Source of the DNA: Xylophilus ampelinus
Lineage (GTDB): Bacteria > Pseudomonadota > Gammaproteobacteria > Burkholderiales > Burkholderiaceae_C
DNA: 64,000 nt
Assembly (NCBI RefSeq): GCF_003217575.1
Contig: NZ_QJTC01000008.1
Location: 1 to 64,000, forward strand
Direction of reading: 5' to 3'
Shown here: positions 63,933-64,000 of the stretch, piece by piece
Position numbering within the stretch: the first letter of the stretch is position 1
Layout: every line of letters begins with the position of its first letter
The notes under the pieces: generated by a model
Told to the model about the DNA's origin: nothing
What the model saw: the letters and a program-made list of their open reading frames with translations, nothing else
Databases searched by the model: none
Position numbers and translations under genes: made by a program

Positions 63933-64000
63933 GGACAGAATATGTCCCCTATTATTTTCCGATGAAAATATTCAACTATTAATAGGAATCTGACCCTATT
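63933..64000. repeat. Candidate REP-like sequence after the RAYT-like gene
   Basis: AATAGGAATCTGACCCTATT (63981-64000) has complementary ends AATAGG and CCTATT. Shortly before, AATATGTCCCCTATTATTTT holds a related CCCTATT. Sequences such as GGGGTCAGATTCCTATT often flank RAYT-type genes, so this may be a REP partner. The window ends here. Confidence 0.4.

Overview
The window reads as one contiguous chromosomal segment of a GC-rich betaproteobacterium, most likely of the order Burkholderiales and close to Comamonadaceae. That placement is an inference from gene content and order: groES-groEL under CIRCE, cytochrome c4-resB-ccsB, msrPQ, lysA-lptM/cyaY, mrcA divergent from pilMNOPQ, then aroK-aroB-dgt. 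A secreted GH74 xyloglucanase, a secreted lipase/esterase and a complete cellulose synthesis system suggest life on plant surfaces. No rRNA, tRNA or CRISPR array was seen.

Layout. 1-4.9 kb: the end of an IS630-type element, a GH74 xyloglucanase, a secretory lipase and an IS5-family remnant. 4.9-7.1 kb: groES-groEL with CIRCE. 7.3-13.4 kb: an iron-type operon (ABC ATPase, two ABC-2 permeases, TonB-dependent receptor) behind a Fur-box-like site. 13.5-19.6 kb: multidomain DNA ligase D, metK with a SAM-II-type riboswitch, and two lpxL/htrB acyltransferase paralogues. 20.0-39.0 kb: an exopolysaccharide island. 39.2-51.2 kb: housekeeping genes (ysxC, cytochrome c4, system II cytochrome c maturation, msrPQ, lysA, lptM, cyaY, mrcA). 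51.4-64.0 kb: pilMNOPQ, a low-GC Ig-like lipoprotein, aroK, aroB, dgt, a DUF1415 gene, a methyltransferase and a degenerate REP-associated transposase-like gene.

The island is the main point of interest. Its core is a coupled operon bcsRQ-bcsA-bcsB-bcsZ-bcsC in which each gene overlaps the next. The first product looks like BcsR fused to BcsQ. The genes for cellulose O-acetylation, which form one run with the synthase genes in the Pseudomonas wss operon, are split here. wssH-like and wssI-like genes lie upstream on the other strand, sandwiched between a Crp/Fnr regulator gene and galU, which makes the UDP-glucose precursor. wssF-like and wssG-like genes lie downstream, convergent with bcsC. 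Three Crp/Fnr-family genes lie at the left side of the island. A 16-bp near-palindrome close to TGTGCGGTACCGTACA recurs upstream of all three regulators, of bcsRQ and of the wssFG pair. Three island genes (one regulator, wssH and bcsC) are each put out of frame at a run of exactly eight G. This is either phase variation of a surface polysaccharide or a consensus-sequencing artefact.

A second pattern concerns 3' ends. Several dispersed palindromic or GC-rich repeats begin directly at, or within, the stop codon of a gene (lpxL paralogue, metK, bcsC, cytochrome c4, msrP, msrQ, mrcA), as if they serve as 3'-end elements or insert preferentially there.
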